This document shows positions 34,491 to 35,344 of a DNA stretch of 35,344 nt, in pieces. The notes beneath the pieces are model-generated. The model ran no database searches, was not told the DNA's origin, and worked only from the letters and a program-made list of their open reading frames with translations. The DNA lies in NCBI GenBank assembly GCA_017304135.1, contig JAFLBB010000050.1, forward strand, positions 1 to 35,344, in the 5' to 3' direction. The translations under genes were made by a program, and so were the position numbers. Each line of letters opens with the position of its first letter. The first letter of the stretch is position 1. The stretch is from Acidobacteriota bacterium (lineage in GTDB: Bacteria > Acidobacteriota > Terriglobia > Bryobacterales > Bryobacteraceae).

Positions 34491-35111
34491 CTACTCGTTC
34501 TCCCATTCCTTCTCAAGCATCCGCGTGTATTCACCGCTGGCAAACAGTTCAAAGTCGAACTCCTGCGGCTCCAGGCCGGGGAAGATCGTCGCCTGCTGCC
34601 GGCAGAAGTACATGTGGTCGGCGTAGCGGTAATAGTGCCGCACAAACTCGTCGCTCAACTGGAAGCGGTCCGGCACCTCGTTGAACACGCAATTGAGCCC
34701 CAGTGCCCGCATGAAGATGGCCTTGTAGTCAGCCACGCCCCAGCTCTTCAGCTTCGACACCACCTTGGCCGGCGTGTGCTCCACCAGGTAGACGGCGAAG
34801 CTCTGGAACCTCAACTCGCGGCTCCGCAGATCGTCCTGCGAATCGGCGTACTCCTGGCACTGCTCGATCCACCGGATCAGGTCGCGGCCGACATAGAACA
34901 GCATCCGCAACTCGCAATAGCGGCCATCGAGCAACCGCCGCTCCAGTTCCGTCGTCGCCAGGTCGCCGCTCGGCAGCAATCCCTGCAACATCAGCGAAGC
35001 CCGCGAGCTTTCCACCAGCCGGCTCGGACCCGTGGCGTCCGAAAACGGGTGCAGGATCAGCGGCGGCAACATCCACACCGGAGTCGATTTCCCTTCAACA
35101 ACGTTGGCCAT
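34491..35111 (-). CDS. Unknown 206-aa soluble protein
   Basis: I do not recognise a family. It is predicted largely alpha-helical, without signal peptide or membrane segments, and rich in aromatic and charged residues (for example CELRMLFYVGRDLIRWIEQC, VRHYYRYADHMYFCRQQ). The N-terminal part contains WMLPPLILHPFSD. The start is taken at ATG 35111, preceded by GGAGA; TTG 35126 five codons earlier is possible. It is the first gene of a minus-strand pair with the 140-aa gene. Confidence 0.75.
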   Translation of the reverse strand: MANVVEGKSTPVWMLPPLILHPFSDATGPSRLVESSRASLMLQGLLPSGDLATTELERRLLDGRYCELRMLFYVGRDLIRWIEQCQEYADSQDDLRSRELRFQSFAVYLVEHTPAKVVSKLKSWGVADYKAIFMRALGLNCVFNEVPDRFQLSDEFVRHYYRYADHMYFCRQQATIFPGLEPQEFDFELFASGEYTRMLEKEWENE

Positions 35112-35344
35112 GGATTCTCCGATCAAGTCCTACCTCACTTTACCTCCAAACACCGACTGCCGCGATAGCCCACAGCACTTTAGAGGGGGTTAAATTTGGC
35201 CGGCGTTCGATCAGCCCGGCTCTATAGTTACCATCGCGCCGCCAGCCCCTCCGGTCAACGGTACCCGAGTACTCTTCACGTGGATCTAGTATGTAAACTT
35301 TAGTCACGAGCGCCGCACACTTAGCCCCATCCGGCCTCGCCCCC
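35112..35344. other. Non-coding end of window
   Basis: 233 nt with no gene that I can support. The base composition is less GC-rich than the rest (for example GGGTTAAATTTGG and GTAAACTTTAGTCACGAG). It probably holds the promoter of the minus-strand pair and of a gene beyond the window. It contains an 8-bp palindrome GAGTACTC at 35267-35274. Confidence 0.4.

Overview
The window is GC-rich, densely packed and entirely chromosomal in character, with no phage, transposon, CRISPR array, rRNA or tRNA that I could see. The gene set points to Acidobacteriota, most likely a Bryobacterales/Solibacter-like soil bacterium. It includes an Oar-type TonB-dependent receptor with an N-terminal carboxypeptidase-regulatory domain, a DUF1080 secreted hydrolase, a bacterial GH63 glucosidase, a PEP-CTERM protein, a D-aminoacylase-like amidohydrolase and a Tat-exported SelA-like enzyme. 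This assignment is inferred from gene content, not from a marker gene.

Left part (1-8.9 kb): a small exported protein diverges from a sulfite-oxidase-like molybdoenzyme that overlaps a metallo-beta-lactamase-fold hydrolase. Then come a pentapeptide-repeat protein (minus strand), a Tat-signal SelA-like PLP enzyme overlapped by a GNAT acetyltransferase that seems to start at ATA, and an exported DUF4440-type protein. A minus-strand pair (unknown 140-aa protein coupled to a CPA2 cation/proton antiporter) faces an ammonium transporter gene. The Amt gene has a structured upstream region and a strong intrinsic terminator.

Middle (8.9-21.6 kb): an MscS channel with a nucleotide-transporter-like membrane protein fused to a HEAT-like domain; a D-aminoacylase-like amidohydrolase diverging from a CE1-type esterase across a 47-bp promoter region; a single-ring Clp-type AAA+ ATPase behind an SDR oxidoreductase; a membrane protein translationally coupled to a DUF1080 hydrolase; and a 1049-aa TonB-dependent receptor ended by a terminator hairpin.

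Right part (21.6-35.3 kb): a probable six-gene operon, GH63 glucosidase - Aas-like acyltransferase/acyl-ACP synthetase - UMF1-family MFS transporter - HyuB-like protein - two SMR-type small membrane proteins. It is held together by overlaps or 4-bp gaps from the second gene onward and reads as an envelope-lipid module; this is the best candidate for an undescribed functional unit. After it come a di-haem cytochrome c peroxidase, a small unknown protein, a PEP-CTERM/DUF4114 protein, a LarA-superfamily protein and two unknown proteins.

A recurring signal across the window is a TANNNT hexamer ending 6-8 nt before the ATG of nine genes that lack a Shine-Dalgarno sequence, which suggests widespread leaderless transcription. 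Other genes (amt, the TonB receptor, the SelA-like gene, the PEP-CTERM gene) have clear ribosome binding sites instead.
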